Counted from the first letter of the stretch, positions 9,132 through 18,500 are shown. The stretch is 64,000 nt of DNA from Serratia marcescens subsp. marcescens ATCC 13880 (GCF_017299535.1 NZ_CP071238.1:1364001-1428000), one strand, 5' to 3'. Notes: generated from the letters alone by a model not told the origin. Translations and numbers: made by a program.

Positions 9132-10025
9132 ATGAATTTCTCCAGCGACAATATCGAACTGTTTTTGGCGGTGCTCGATCGCGGCTCGTTTTCCGCGGCC
9201 GCCCGCGCGCTGCGGCGCGTGCCGTCCGCCGTCAGCATGGCCATCGCCAACATGGAGGCGGAGCTCGGTTTTGCCTTGTTCGACCGTTCTCACCGCGAAC
9301 CGACGCCGACCGCGCTGGCGCTGGCTCTGGCGCCGCACGCCCGCCTGATCGCCGGGCAGCTCAAGCAACTGCAGGTGCACGCCATCGAGCTATCCCAGGG
9401 GCTGGAGAGTCGACTTTCGATCGGCGTGGCGTCGGATATCAACGGCGCCGGCCTGCTGGCGGCGGTGAAAACGCTGTCGCAGCGTTATCCGCTGCTGAAC
9501 ATCGAAGTGCTCAGCGCGCCGCAGGACGACGTGCTGCATATGCTGCATCAGGAGCGCGTCGGCGTTTGTCTGGCGTTTGGCGGGCTGAACATCAACAGCG
9601 CAGAACAGTTCCACTTCGTCGGCGCGGAATCGCTGGTGGCGATGCTGTCGCCGCAGCACCCGGCGCTGGACGGCGCGGCGGGCGAGCTGTTTCTCGAGGA
9701 TCTGGTCAACGTGCGGCAGATCATGGTGGCCAGCCGCGATCTGCCGATCGGCGATCTGCGCCCGCAGGTGGCGGAGGCGTATTGGCGCACCGACAGCCTG
9801 CCGATGGCGCTGAACATGGTGGAGGCGGGCCTGGGCTGGGGCAACTTCCCGCTGTCGCTGGCCGAGCCGCTGCTGGCGCAGGGGAGGCTGGTGCGGCTGA
9901 AATTCAAAAACACCAAGAACGAGCTGCGCTTGCCGATGCATTTGATCTGGCTGAAGAACCGCCCGCTGGACAAGGCGGCGCGCGAGCTGGTCGAGCTGAT
10001 GCGCGCGGCGCCGCAGGAAAGCTGA
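9132..10025 (+). CDS. LysR-family regulator of the adjacent PACE pump
   Basis: A 297-residue LysR protein with an N-terminal helix-turn-helix (LDRGSFSAAARALRRVPSAV region) and a C-terminal effector domain. It is divergently transcribed from the PACE efflux gene with about 112 bases between the starts. This matches the AceR-AceI organisation, so it is probably the pump's activator. The effector is not predictable from sequence. Confidence 0.87.
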   Translation: MNFSSDNIELFLAVLDRGSFSAAARALRRVPSAVSMAIANMEAELGFALFDRSHREPTPTALALALAPHARLIAGQLKQLQVHAIELSQGLESRLSIGVASDINGAGLLAAVKTLSQRYPLLNIEVLSAPQDDVLHMLHQERVGVCLAFGGLNINSAEQFHFVGAESLVAMLSPQHPALDGAAGELFLEDLVNVRQIMVASRDLPIGDLRPQVAEAYWRTDSLPMALNMVEAGLGWGNFPLSLAEPLLAQGRLVRLKFKNTKNELRLPMHLIWLKNRPLDKAARELVELMRAAPQES

Positions 10026-10041
10026 CGCCCGCTGCGTTTGC

Positions 10042-10605
10042 TTACTCCGGGTGGCGTTTACGCCACCAGAAGCGCACCAGCAGGATGGCGGCGATCGCCA
10101 GCGCGACAAACAGCAGGCCGGAGAGCTTTTTGTCGAAGCCGGTAACGAAGCGTTCGATCGCCTGGCCGCCAAAATAGCCGAGCATGACGAAGATCGTCGC
10201 CCAGAGAATGGCGCCGAGGATATTGAGCGGCACGAAGCGCGACGGCGGCAGGCGGCTGGCGCCGATCAGCACCGGGCCGATGATGCGGAAACCGTACATG
10301 AAACGCACCCCGATAACGAACAGCATCGGGTGGCGGGCGATCAGCCTTCTGGCGCGCGCGATGCGCTTTTCCTGCCCCTTGAGCCGCGAGATGACGCGGC
10401 CTTCGAACCGGCGGCCGGCGAAGTACAGCAGCTGGTCTCCCATCATGCCGCCCAGCGCCACCACCGCGATCACCCACGGCCAGTGCAGTAAGCCTTCATG
10501 GGCGGCGATGCCGCCCAGCAGCGTGATGGTTTCCCCTTCCGCCAGGCAGCCGATAAACAACGCCCAGTAACCGTAGTCCGTAATGTAGTGGGCCAAATCG
10601 GTCAT
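10042..10605 (-). CDS. DedA-family membrane protein
   Basis: A 187-residue DedA protein with the family's hallmark segments: GETITLLGG with the membrane acidic residue near the N terminus, and RFMYGFRIIGPVLIGASR with conserved arginines and glycines. DedA members are thought to flip undecaprenyl phosphate or phospholipids and support envelope and proton-motive-force homeostasis. The ATG at 10605 is chosen because AAGGAG lies 7 bases upstream; a longer frame adds nine residues with no ribosome site. Confidence 0.87.
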   Translation of the reverse strand: MTDLAHYITDYGYWALFIGCLAEGETITLLGGIAAHEGLLHWPWVIAVVALGGMMGDQLLYFAGRRFEGRVISRLKGQEKRIARARRLIARHPMLFVIGVRFMYGFRIIGPVLIGASRLPPSRFVPLNILGAILWATIFVMLGYFGGQAIERFVTGFDKKLSGLLFVALAIAAILLVRFWWRKRHPE

Positions 10606-10655
10606 TCCTTGCTCCTTATGTGGCTGACGCATAAGGGCAAGTATACGCCCGATCG

Positions 10656-11333
10656 CTAGTCTTGGGCGATTTGGGCCACCAACGCTCTGCGCCGCGCCAG
10701 GCTTTCCGCCATTTGTGCCTGTACCCTGGCGTAAATGTGCGGCGGGGCCAGTTCCGGCGTGCCGCCCTCGAACGGCGGCGCCGGGGCGTATTCCAGATAA
10801 AGCTGGATCATTTGGGCGGTGTCTTCACCGTGCAGTTCGGCGATCAGCGCCAGCGCAAAGTCGATGCCGGCGGTGACGCCGCCGCCGCTGATCACATTGC
10901 CGTCGCGTTCTACGCGAGCAGCGCTGGGTATGGCGCCGAACAGCTTCAGGCTGTCGCGCATCGACCAGTGGCAGGCGGCGCGTTTGCCCGCCAGCAGACC
11001 GGCGGCGGCCAGGATCAGCGAACCGGTGCATACCGAGGTCAGGTAGCGGGCATCGGCCCCCAGCCGCCGGATTTGCTGCATGAACGCTTTATCCTGCAGC
11101 GCCTGGGTGCAGCCGCTGCCGCCCGGCACGCACAGCACGTCGCAGCGCGCGATCTCCGGCAGCGGGCGCAACTGGGTGAAGTGCAAGCCTTCCGACTCGA
11201 CATCCGCGCCGTCTACCGAGGCGACGATGATTTCCGCGCCCGGCATGCGGCGCAGGAACTGCAAGGGGCCAGTGAAGTCGAGTTGGGTGACGCCTTGATA
11301 GATGGGAAATACAATCACGAGTGGTTCAGACAT
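10656..11333 (-). CDS. DJ-1/PfpI family protein, isonitrile-hydratase-like
   Basis: A protein of about 225 residues with the DJ-1/PfpI fold. The nucleophile-elbow cysteine is in SVCTGSLILAAAGLL and the acidic partner is in an N-terminal LDFTGPL segment. Sequence features (CHWSMRDSL, GGGVTAGIDFALAL) are those of isonitrile hydratase InhA-like proteins, which hydrate isonitriles to N-formamides. The start at 11333 (MSEPLVIVFP) is the family start; an upstream extension to 11462 overlaps the divergent glxA-type gene and is unlikely. It is paired head to head with a regulator of related fold. Confidence 0.82.
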   Translation of the reverse strand: MSEPLVIVFPIYQGVTQLDFTGPLQFLRRMPGAEIIVASVDGADVESEGLHFTQLRPLPEIARCDVLCVPGGSGCTQALQDKAFMQQIRRLGADARYLTSVCTGSLILAAAGLLAGKRAACHWSMRDSLKLFGAIPSAARVERDGNVISGGGVTAGIDFALALIAELHGEDTAQMIQLYLEYAPAPPFEGGTPELAPPHIYARVQAQMAESLARRRALVAQIAQD

Positions 11334-11424
11334 GACATTCGCCTCATTTTTATCGTTGGACCTGGGCCATAATAGCCGCCCTGTATTTGGCTGATATGAC
11401 AGATAACCCTCAAAAAGCGCCATC

Positions 11425-12369
11425 ATGAAAACGATCGGTTTTGTGGTTTTTCCCGGTTTCAACCTGCTGGACTTTGCCGGCCCGCTGGCGGCGTTCGATA
11501 ACGTCAGTCAGTTTACCGATCCGCCGGCCTACCGCTGCGTGGCGATCTCGCCGCAGGGCGGCATGGTCGCCAGCTCGGCCGGGGTGGAAATCGCCACGCA
11601 ACCGTGCGGCGACGAGCGTTTCGATACGTTGGTGGTGGCCGGCGGCAGCGGCAACGTGATGGCGGCGCAGTCACCGGCGCTGGCGGCGTTCCTGGCCAAC
11701 CAAAGCCGACGAGCGCGGCGTATCGCCAGCGTGTGCACCGGGGCGTTTATTCTGGCGGCCTGCGGGCTGCTGGACGGCAAACGCGCCACCACCCACTGGT
11801 ATCATGCGGCGCGGCTGCAGCAGAGTTATCCGCGCATTCGCGTCGACAGCAACCGCATTTTCATTCGCGATGGCGATATCTGGACGTCGGCCGGCATCAG
11901 CGCCGGCATCGATCTGGCGTTGGCGCTGATCGAGGACGATCTGGGCGCCACCCTGGCGGCGGCCGTGGCGCGGCAGCTGGTGGTCTATCACCGTCGTCCC
12001 GGCGGGCAGTCGCAGTATTCGCTGTTGCTGGCGTTGAACCCGTCGTCGGATCGCATGCGCGCTGCGCTGTCGTACGCGCGCGAACATTTGCACCTGCCGC
12101 TGTCGGTGGCGGATCTGGCCGACGCCGCCTGCCTGAGCGAGCGGCAGTTCGGTCGGCTGTTCCGCGCCGAAACCGGGCAGACGCCGGCCAAGGTGATCGA
12201 ACAGCTGCGGGTGGAGGCGGCCAGGGTACGCATCGAAGAGAGCGCCGAGCCGCTGGAGGCGATCGCCCGTTCGGTGGGATTCAGCGATCCGGAGCGCATG
12301 AGGCGGGCGTTTATCCGCGTCTTTGGCCTGTCGCCGCAGGCGATCCGCCGGCTCGGCCGCGCGGGATAA
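11425..12369 (+). CDS. GlxA-type transcriptional regulator (DJ-1 domain + AraC DNA-binding domain)
   Basis: A 314-residue protein. Residues 1 to about 175 form a DJ-1/PfpI-like sensor (LLDFAGPLAAFD start, SVCTGAFILAACGLL elbow) and residues 205-314 an AraC double helix-turn-helix (LPLSVADLADAACLSERQFGRLF and FSDPERMRRAF regions). The starts of this gene and the divergent isonitrile-hydratase-like gene are 91 bases apart. The pair and the following SAH-hydrolase-like gene probably form one regulated locus. Confidence 0.87.
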   Translation: MKTIGFVVFPGFNLLDFAGPLAAFDNVSQFTDPPAYRCVAISPQGGMVASSAGVEIATQPCGDERFDTLVVAGGSGNVMAAQSPALAAFLANQSRRARRIASVCTGAFILAACGLLDGKRATTHWYHAARLQQSYPRIRVDSNRIFIRDGDIWTSAGISAGIDLALALIEDDLGATLAAAVARQLVVYHRRPGGQSQYSLLLALNPSSDRMRAALSYAREHLHLPLSVADLADAACLSERQFGRLFRAETGQTPAKVIEQLRVEAARVRIEESAEPLEAIARSVGFSDPERMRRAFIRVFGLSPQAIRRLGRAG

Positions 12370-12413
12370 TTTTTTGCCACGCCTGGCGGCGGGGCACACC
12401 AGAGGAGCAACGG

Positions 12414-13517
12414 ATGTATCAGGATTTTGAGAGCGAATTGAGCTGGGCGACGCGTCATATGCCGCGCACCCGAGCCGCGGTGGCGGCGTTGCCGGACCTG
12501 CACGGGGTGCGGCTGGCGTGCAACATGCACCTGGATCTGAAAATGGCGCCGCTGGTGGCCGGCCTGCTGGACAAGGGCGCGGCGATCTTCCTGACCACCT
12601 GCAATCCCACTACGGTGCAGGACGATGTGGTGAGCTGGCTGGAGCGGCGAGGCGCGCAGGCCTATGCCTGGCGTGACATGAGCGCCGGCGAATGGTCGGA
12701 ATCCTTCGACCGCGCGCTGGCCTGGCGGCCGACTCATTTGTGCGAAATGGGAGCGGATTTGACCACCCGTTTGCACCAATCGCCGAACGGCCCGCAGATC
12801 GTCGCCGGGCTGGAGGCCACCGGCTCGGGCATCAACCGGTTGAACGGCGTGGCGCCGCGCTACCCGATCTTCAACTGGGACGATCTGCCGGTGAAAGAGG
12901 GGCTGCACAATCGGCATATGGTTGGGCTGACCGCCTGGCACACTTTCTTCCAGACCACCCACTTGACGCTGCATGAAAAGCGCGTGCTGGTGATCGGTTA
13001 CGGCCTGGTCGGGCAGGGGACGGCGGCCGCGGCCAGAGCCTACGGCGGCCAGGTGATGGTGGCGGAAATCGATCCGGCGCGCGCGTTGCAGGCGCGTTAT
13101 GACGGCTGGCAGGTGGTGGATCTGGCGAGCGGGGTCGCGCAGGCGGACGTGATCGCCACCGCGACCGGCGCGAAAAACGTGCTTTCGGCGCAGCATCTGC
13201 AACAGGCGCAGGACGGCGTGTTTATCCTCAACGTCGGCCACGTGGCGGAAGAGATCGACGTCGGCTTCCTCAAGGGCTTGCCGCACCACGAGCCGATGCC
13301 TTATGTGAATGCTTACCAACTGAATGAAAAGACGGTCTATTTGCTGGCCAACGGGTCGATGTTCAACCTGACCGCCGGCTACGGCGACAGCCTCAACGCC
13401 TTCGACGTCACGCTGGCGGTGATGGCGGCCGGCATCGGCCATATCGTCGGCGCGGGAGCGCGGCAAACGCCGGGGCTGTACCTGCTGCCGCAGTCGGCCT
13501 GGCAGCCGGCGCTGTAA
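12414..13517 (+). CDS. S-adenosylhomocysteine-hydrolase-like NAD-binding protein with altered catalytic residues
   Basis: A 367-residue protein, shorter than true SahH (about 430). It has the NAD-binding motif GYGLVGQG (residues 195-202) and the SahH-like segments NMHLDLKMAPL, GADLT, DLPVKEGLHN, NVGHVAEEID and a C-terminal YLLANGSMFNLT. By hand alignment to SahH, H39, E134, K161 and H276 match catalytic positions. The residue equivalent to human D131 is M112, that for D190 is H165, and the GHPS histidine (H353) is replaced in AGYGDS. It may therefore act on a different nucleoside thioether or be a binding protein. The start at 12414 follows GAGGAGCAACGG; it lies 44 bases after the GlxA-type gene, likely in the same transcript. 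Confidence 0.78.
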   Translation: MYQDFESELSWATRHMPRTRAAVAALPDLHGVRLACNMHLDLKMAPLVAGLLDKGAAIFLTTCNPTTVQDDVVSWLERRGAQAYAWRDMSAGEWSESFDRALAWRPTHLCEMGADLTTRLHQSPNGPQIVAGLEATGSGINRLNGVAPRYPIFNWDDLPVKEGLHNRHMVGLTAWHTFFQTTHLTLHEKRVLVIGYGLVGQGTAAAARAYGGQVMVAEIDPARALQARYDGWQVVDLASGVAQADVIATATGAKNVLSAQHLQQAQDGVFILNVGHVAEEIDVGFLKGLPHHEPMPYVNAYQLNEKTVYLLANGSMFNLTAGYGDSLNAFDVTLAVMAAGIGHIVGAGARQTPGLYLLPQSAWQPAL

Positions 13518-13526
13518 CTTTTTCTA

Positions 13527-13554
13527 CGCGGGCGTTCATCCCAGAGCGCCCGCG
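13527..13554 (+). terminator. stem-loop after the SahH-like gene
   Basis: An 8-bp GC-only stem (CGCGGGCG / CGCCCGCG) with a 12-base loop lies just downstream of the stop at 13517. No T-run follows, so it may be a weak or rho-assisted terminator. Confidence 0.55.
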
Positions 13555-13668
13555 GGCTGCGTCGTTTTTCGGCCGACAGAATTTGTCACAAATCCGCCAT
13601 ACAATCCCAGTGCCAAGCGCTGAACCCTCACATATAATTCGCTGAGTTCAAGCCCCCATTTCAGAGTA

Positions 13669-14598
13669 ATGCCTGTGAAAATACGTGTTTTGGTTCTGAC
13701 CCTGCTCGCTTTGCAGGCGGGCGCAGGCTTTGCGCCGCGCGTGCTGGCCAGCGACAACGCCGCCGCCGTGCACGCCACCCAGCCTGAGCTGGCCTCCGGC
13801 AGCGCGATGGTCGTCGATATGCAAACCCATAAGGTGATGTATGCGCGCAACCCGGATGAAGTGGTGCCGATCGCCTCGATCACCAAGCTGATGACCGCCA
13901 TGGTCACGTTGGACGCGCACCTGCCGCTCGATGAGATGCTGGCGGTGGACATCCGCCAGACGCCGGAGATGAAAGGGGTGTATTCACGGGTGCGGCTGAA
14001 CAGCGAAATCAGCCGCAAGGATATGCTGCTGCTGGCGCTGATGTCGTCGGAAAACCGCGCGGCCGCCAGCCTGGCGCACCACTATCCGGGGGGCTACAAC
14101 GCCTTCATCAAAGCGATGAACGCCAAGGCCAGGGCGCTTGGCATGACCAACACCCATTACGTGGAACCGACCGGGCTCTCTATTCATAACGTATCGACGG
14201 CGCGCGATCTGACCAAGCTGCTGATCGCCACCAAGCAATACCCGTTGATCGGCCAGCTCAGCACCACCACCGAACGCATGGCCAGCTTCAAGGATCCGAA
14301 CTACACGCTGCCGTTCCGCAACACCAACCACCTGGTGTACAACCCGAAATGGAACATTCAGCTGACCAAGACCGGCTTCACCAACCAGGCGGGCCACTGC
14401 CTGGCGATGCGTACCGTGATCGGCAACCGCTCGGTGTCGCTGGTGGTGCTGGACGCCTTCGGCAAATATACCCACTTCGCCGACGCCAACCGGCTGCGCA
14501 GCTGGATTGAAACCGGCAAGGTGACGCCGATCCCGGCCGCCGCCCGTGACTATCGCCGCCAAAAAGACGCCCGTCTGGCGAAAAACGACAGCGAATAA
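13669..14598 (+). CDS. pbpG: D-alanyl-D-alanine endopeptidase (penicillin-binding protein 7)
   Basis: A 309-residue periplasmic serine peptidase with a cleavable signal peptide ending near ALASDN (residues 1 to about 28). The three penicillin-binding motifs are present: S70-x-x-K73 in ASITK, S127-E-N129 in SSEN, and KTG near residue 235 (LTKTGFT). PbpG cleaves D-Ala-meso-Dap cross-links in peptidoglycan during growth. The length is typical of enterobacterial PBP7. It is monocistronic by appearance, with an intergenic gap of 150 bases upstream. Confidence 0.93.
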   Translation: MPVKIRVLVLTLLALQAGAGFAPRVLASDNAAAVHATQPELASGSAMVVDMQTHKVMYARNPDEVVPIASITKLMTAMVTLDAHLPLDEMLAVDIRQTPEMKGVYSRVRLNSEISRKDMLLLALMSSENRAAASLAHHYPGGYNAFIKAMNAKARALGMTNTHYVEPTGLSIHNVSTARDLTKLLIATKQYPLIGQLSTTTERMASFKDPNYTLPFRNTNHLVYNPKWNIQLTKTGFTNQAGHCLAMRTVIGNRSVSLVVLDAFGKYTHFADANRLRSWIETGKVTPIPAAARDYRRQKDARLAKNDSE

Positions 14599-14632
14599 CC
14601 CGCCTGGCGGCCTGCCCGTTTGCTGCAGGCCG

Positions 14633-15088
14633 CTATCGGCCCTCGGGCCGCCTGATGACAAATCCCCGCTCGCGATCGCCGTCGAAACCCGCTTTGAGAT
14701 AAAGCTGGTGCGCGCCGGTGCGTTGCTGTCCCGACAGCAGCATCACCTTGTAACAGCCTTTACGCCAGGCCAGCTGCAGCGTGTATTCAATCATGGCGAG
14801 CGCTACGCCGTGGCCGCGGTAGGGCTCCGCCGTCACCACGTGTTCGATGACGCCGAACGGTTGCGCCTGATGCGCCAGCCCCGGGATCAGCGCCAGCATG
14901 CAGGTGGCGATCGGCTGTTCCTCGTCCGCCGCCACCACCAGGCGGATCGCCGGATCGTCCAGCAGGCGTTGCAGGGTGCGGCGCGCGTCGTCGGCGCGCA
15001 GCGGCGCGTCCTGCGGGCGCAGCTCGCGATACAAGGCTAACAGGCCGTTGAGATCGTCCGGCTGCGCCAGGCGATGAATGATGCTCAT
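14633..15088 (-). CDS. GNAT-family N-acetyltransferase
   Basis: A protein of about 151 residues with the GNAT fold. Motif A, the acetyl-CoA pyrophosphate loop, is in VVTAEPYRGHGVALAMIEYT, and the C-terminal strand/helix is in GAHQLYLKAGFD. The ATG at 15088 follows AAGGAGCAACC; a frame extending to 15142 lacks a ribosome site. The substrate is unknown. It is divergent from the VOC protein at 15165. Confidence 0.85.
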   Translation of the reverse strand: MSIIHRLAQPDDLNGLLALYRELRPQDAPLRADDARRTLQRLLDDPAIRLVVAADEEQPIATCMLALIPGLAHQAQPFGVIEHVVTAEPYRGHGVALAMIEYTLQLAWRKGCYKVMLLSGQQRTGAHQLYLKAGFDGDRERGFVIRRPEGR

Positions 15089-15164
15089 GGTTGCTCCTTT
15101 CCGCCGCTTCAACGGTAATCCGCTATCCTCCATTAATACCACAACGTTTGCCGGAGGGGATGTT

Positions 15165-15569
15165 ATGAGTCAGGTTTCGACCTTTGTCATGTTCCAGGGA
15201 GAGGCGCAGCAGGCGATCGATCTCTACAGCCAGGTGTTCGAGCGTTTTCGGCTCATGCAGGTGCAGCATTACGACCCGACGCCGGACGGCCGGCGGTTGA
15301 TCAAGCATGCGTCCATCGATTTTGATCGGCAGAACCTGGTGTTTACCGATAGCCCGATCAGCCATGACTTCAGCTTTACCCCGGCGGTGTCACTGTTCAT
15401 CAACCTGCCTAACGAAGAAGCGTTGGAGCGGGCGTTCCACCGGCTGGCGGAGGGCGGCAAGGTGCTGATGCCGCTCGATGATTACGGCTTCAGCGCCCGT
15501 TTCGGTTGGCTCAACGATTGTTTCGGCCTTTCCTGGCAGCTCAATGTGCCGGCGGGCGATCTGCCCTGA
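15165..15569 (+). CDS. VOC-family protein (PhnB / 3-demethylubiquinone methyltransferase-like fold)
   Basis: A 134-residue protein with the paired beta-alpha-beta modules of the VOC superfamily. It has the PhnB-like hallmarks FVMFQGEAQQAIDLY at the N terminus and WLNDCFGLSWQL at the C terminus. Family members bind metals or small ligands; the function here is unknown. The start at 15165 follows a GGAGGGG ribosome site and gives the usual family length. Confidence 0.82.
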   Translation: MSQVSTFVMFQGEAQQAIDLYSQVFERFRLMQVQHYDPTPDGRRLIKHASIDFDRQNLVFTDSPISHDFSFTPAVSLFINLPNEEALERAFHRLAEGGKVLMPLDDYGFSARFGWLNDCFGLSWQLNVPAGDLP

Positions 15570-15620
15570 TACTAAGGGCTCAGCGTGTAAAAGGCATGGT
15601 AGTTCCTGCTGTTATTTCAT

Positions 15621-16619
15621 ATGCTTATCATCATGAGGGCGGGGAATTTTGCCGTAGGAAATACCGACAACGTCAGGGAAAGGTGCGCTTTGATTGATTT
15701 TGACCGCTATGTTGAGCAAGCGAAGTCTTACGGTGAGTGGTCGGCCGGGCATGTGGACATGTCGTCCGGTCGTATCGATGGGTTGAGCTATCGTCTGTAT
15801 CGGCACACTGCCGAGAGTGAAGACGTGATCGTGGTTTATCACGGCGGCGGGGTTAACAGCGCCGCCGGGTATGACGTTCTTGCGCGCCAGTTGGCCGTCG
15901 TGCCAACGCTCGCGGTGTGCCTGGTGGATATCCGCGGACATGGCGATTCCGCGGGAGAGAAGGGGACGGTTGAGCGGCCTGAGCGTATTTGGCGCGATGT
16001 CGATGTCATCTTGGCGGAAATGCGCCGCCGTTTTCCGTTGGCGCGCAGGCACCTGCTGGGGCATTCCAGCGGCGCCGGGATGTTGCTCAACTATTTGACC
16101 CGCTATCCTGGCGAGCAGCAGGCGGACAGCCTGATCCTGCTGGCGCCCGAGCTGGGGCCATTTTCCGGGATGGCCCGCGATCTGGCGGCGACGGCCCGTT
16201 TTGCCCAGGTGCGCCAATGGCCGTTTGTCGCCAATGCGCTCAGCGGCGGGCGGTGGTTTGGGCACGCTCGGGCGGTCAGCCTGAATTTTCCCCCGGCGGT
16301 GCTGGCCGCCGCCCCCGATTTTGTCTGCCAATACAGCGTCAATATGGCTAATGCGTTGACGCCGCGCGCCCCGGCCAAGCAACTGGCGGCGTTGCGATTG
16401 CCGACCTTGCTGCTGGCGGCAGCGCAGGACGAGTTGTTCAGTGCGCAATCCTTGCAGCGCTTCGTCGAACGGCACGGCAACGTGCATGTTGCCTTTGGCT
16501 TGCTTGAGGGCAGTACGCATTTATCGTGCGTCTTTGATGCCCATCGTTTTGTCCTTCAACATATCACGCGTGCGTTCGCTATCGGATCCGATGAGGGGCT
16601 GGCGGGCGAGGGGGCTTAA
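15621..16619 (+). CDS. alpha/beta-hydrolase
   Basis: A 332-residue alpha/beta-fold hydrolase. The oxyanion-hole region is YHGGGVNSAAG, the nucleophile elbow GHSSGAG (serine), the acid in AAAQDELFSAQ, and the histidine in GSTHLS near the C terminus. The lysophospholipase/esterase-like arrangement is clear but the substrate is not. The true start may be the TTG at 15690, preceded by GGGAAAGG, since residues before it look non-conserved. It stands alone and ends at a stem-loop at 16627. Confidence 0.8.
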   Translation: MLIIMRAGNFAVGNTDNVRERCALIDFDRYVEQAKSYGEWSAGHVDMSSGRIDGLSYRLYRHTAESEDVIVVYHGGGVNSAAGYDVLARQLAVVPTLAVCLVDIRGHGDSAGEKGTVERPERIWRDVDVILAEMRRRFPLARRHLLGHSSGAGMLLNYLTRYPGEQQADSLILLAPELGPFSGMARDLAATARFAQVRQWPFVANALSGGRWFGHARAVSLNFPPAVLAAAPDFVCQYSVNMANALTPRAPAKQLAALRLPTLLLAAAQDELFSAQSLQRFVERHGNVHVAFGLLEGSTHLSCVFDAHRFVLQHITRAFAIGSDEGLAGEGA

Positions 16620-16626
16620 CGCCGGC

Positions 16627-16656
16627 GCCGGGCGGCAATCGCGCGCCCGGCATTTT
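16627..16656 (+). terminator. rho-independent terminator
   Basis: An 8-bp stem GCCGGGCG / CGCCCGGC with a 9-base loop, followed by ATTTT, sits directly after the hydrolase stop codon. Confidence 0.75.
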
Positions 16657-16741
16657 CCGAGATCCTCCCATATCCTTTCATGATGCTTTACCGCTATGCT
16701 AAACATAGAATGGCCCGTGAATATGAAAAGGATGAATCATT

Positions 16742-17662
16742 TTGGCAGGAAGTAGCTTACTTACCCTCATCGACGACATCGCCTCGTTGCTGGACGACGT
16801 CTCTTTAATGAGCAAGATGGCGGCGAAAAAAACCGCCGGGGTGCTGGGGGACGATCTGGCGCTTAACGCGCAGCAGGTCACCGGCGTTAAAGCCGATCGC
16901 GAACTGCCGGTGGTGTGGAGCGTCGCCAAAGGCTCGTTGATCAACAAGGCGATCCTGGTGCCGCTGGCGCTGCTGATCAGCGCCTTCGCGCCCTGGGCGA
17001 TTACGCCGCTGCTGATGGTGGGCGGCGCCTACCTGTGTTACGAAGGGTTCGAAAAGGTGTTTCACAGCCTGAGCCACGGCAAGGCGGCGCAGGAGGAAAA
17101 ATCGGACGGGCCCGGCGCCAATGAGGACGCCGCGGCCTATGAGAAGCGCAAGGTGAAAGGGGCGATACGCACCGATTTCGTGCTCTCCGCCGAGATTATC
17201 GCCATCACGCTGGGCACGGTCGCCGGCGCCACCTTCAGCCAGCAGGTGATCGTCTTGTGCGGCATCGCCGTCGTGATGACGCTCGGCGTGTACGGCATTG
17301 TCGCCGGCATCGTCAGGCTGGACGATCTGGGGCTGTATCTGAGCCGCAAAGGCAGCGCGTTGGCGCGCGCCATCGGCAGCGGCATCGTGCGCGCCGCGCC
17401 TTATCTGATGAAAACGCTGTCGATCGTCGGCACTGTCGCCATGTTTATGGTCGGCGGCGGCATCCTGACCCACGGTTTGCCGCCGGTGCATCACCTGTTC
17501 GAAGACTGGGCCTCGTACACCACTGTGGTGCCGACGTTTGGCCATCTTTTGCAGGGTGTGGTTCCGGCTCTGCTGAACGTGGCGTTCGGGCTGGTGGCCG
17601 GCGGCGTGGTGCTGGCGGCGGTGTCGGCGCTGGGCGCGGTACGCGCGCGTTTCAAGGCATGA
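16742..17662 (+). CDS. yedI: DUF808 inner-membrane protein YedI
   Basis: A 306-residue membrane protein beginning [19 protein letters not shown], the start of E. coli YedI, with at least five hydrophobic segments after residue 60. The start codon is TTG at 16742, preceded by AAAAGGA about 8 bases upstream; no ATG fits the conserved N terminus. The function is unknown. An imperfect GC stem follows at 17671-17686. Confidence 0.88.
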   Translation: MAGSSLLTLIDDIASLLDDVSLMSKMAAKKTAGVLGDDLALNAQQVTGVKADRELPVVWSVAKGSLINKAILVPLALLISAFAPWAITPLLMVGGAYLCYEGFEKVFHSLSHGKAAQEEKSDGPGANEDAAAYEKRKVKGAIRTDFVLSAEIIAITLGTVAGATFSQQVIVLCGIAVVMTLGVYGIVAGIVRLDDLGLYLSRKGSALARAIGSGIVRAAPYLMKTLSIVGTVAMFMVGGGILTHGLPPVHHLFEDWASYTTVVPTFGHLLQGVVPALLNVAFGLVAGGVVLAAVSALGAVRARFKA

Positions 17663-17704
17663 TGAAAAGTCTCGCCCCGGAAGGGGCGGGACGTATGAGA
17701 TGGA

Positions 17705-17788
17705 TTAAAAGATCAGTTTGAGAACGCCGGTAATCGTCAACAAACCCACGATAAAGATGATGGCGACTATCCACAGAATAATTTTCAT
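17705..17788 (-). CDS. yohP: 27-residue membrane peptide YohP
   Basis: The minus strand encodes a 27-residue peptide, MKIILWIVAIIFIVGLLTIT followed by GVLKLIF. It matches E. coli YohP in length and in nearly every position by memory: MKIILW start, single hydrophobic helix, TGV-K-IF end. YohP is a stress-associated small inner-membrane protein whose targeting has been studied. A GGGAG ribosome site lies about 9 bases before the ATG. It is too short for standard ORF cut-offs and easily missed. Confidence 0.88.
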   Translation of the reverse strand: MKIILWIVAIIFIVGLLTITGVLKLIF

Positions 17789-17891
17789 TTGATTCTCCCT
17801 TACCGGTTACAGGTGGCGCGCGGTTGGCGCTAACTCAATGAAATCACTCTTCACTATAGACGCTAACTCCCTATCGTGCGTCGCCATGCCT

Positions 17892-18431
17892 TCAAGGATG
17901 CCGATTGTCGCCCGCGCCCAGCGCGCGCTGCATAATCTGCGTGTCGCGCCATTCCCCCAGCTTGAACCCTACCGCTTTTAACGTCCCTGCGCTGGTGAAG
18001 CCGAGTGACTGGTGCAGCGCCAGCGAGCCGTGGTTGGCGGCGGAATCGCCGACGATCGCCAGCATCTGGCGCCAGGGACCTTGCTCGCAGCGGGCGATCA
18101 GCGCGCTCAGCAGTGCCTTGCCGACGCCTTTGCCCTGTTGCCCTTCGGCGATATATACCGAGTCTTCCACGGTAAAGCGATAGGCCGGCCGGGGGCGATA
18201 CGGCGTGGCATAGCAGTAGCCGACAATACGGCCTTCGCTTTTCGCCACCAGCCAGGGCAGCCCGGCTTCCCGCACTTTGCTCAGGCGCAGCTGCATTTCC
18301 GTCAGCGTCGGCGGCTGTTCTTCAAACGAGGCCGCGCCGTACAGCACGTGGTGGGTGTAAATGCGCAGCACGGCGGCCATATCGTCCGGTGTGGCGTCAA
18401 GGAGGCTAAGTACGAGAGCGGAGAGCGTCAT
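17892..18431 (-). CDS. GNAT acetyltransferase of the phosphinothricin/methionine-sulfone type
   Basis: A 179-residue GNAT protein with the PAT/Bar/MddA signature: TPDDMAAVLRIYTHHV at the N terminus, ASFEE, the acetyl-CoA loop EGQQGKGVGKALL, and NHGSLALHQSLGF near the C terminus. Enzymes of this group acetylate phosphinothricin, methionine sulfone or sulfoximine. The precise substrate is inferred only from family. It is a single gene. Confidence 0.84.
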   Translation of the reverse strand: MTLSALVLSLLDATPDDMAAVLRIYTHHVLYGAASFEEQPPTLTEMQLRLSKVREAGLPWLVAKSEGRIVGYCYATPYRPRPAYRFTVEDSVYIAEGQQGKGVGKALLSALIARCEQGPWRQMLAIVGDSAANHGSLALHQSLGFTSAGTLKAVGFKLGEWRDTQIMQRALGAGDNRHP

Positions 18432-18500
18432 GGTAATGCCTGTTTACCTTGGAAATCAGCGGATAAACGCCATTATGCGCGCCGCTCGCCGCCGGGGTAA

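Noticed and set aside
11604..12413. Long N-terminal extension of the SahH-like frame through the GlxA-type gene
   Set aside because: The extension is the +3 shadow of the regulator gene, rich in Arg/Gly; the real start at 12414 has GAGGAG just upstream.
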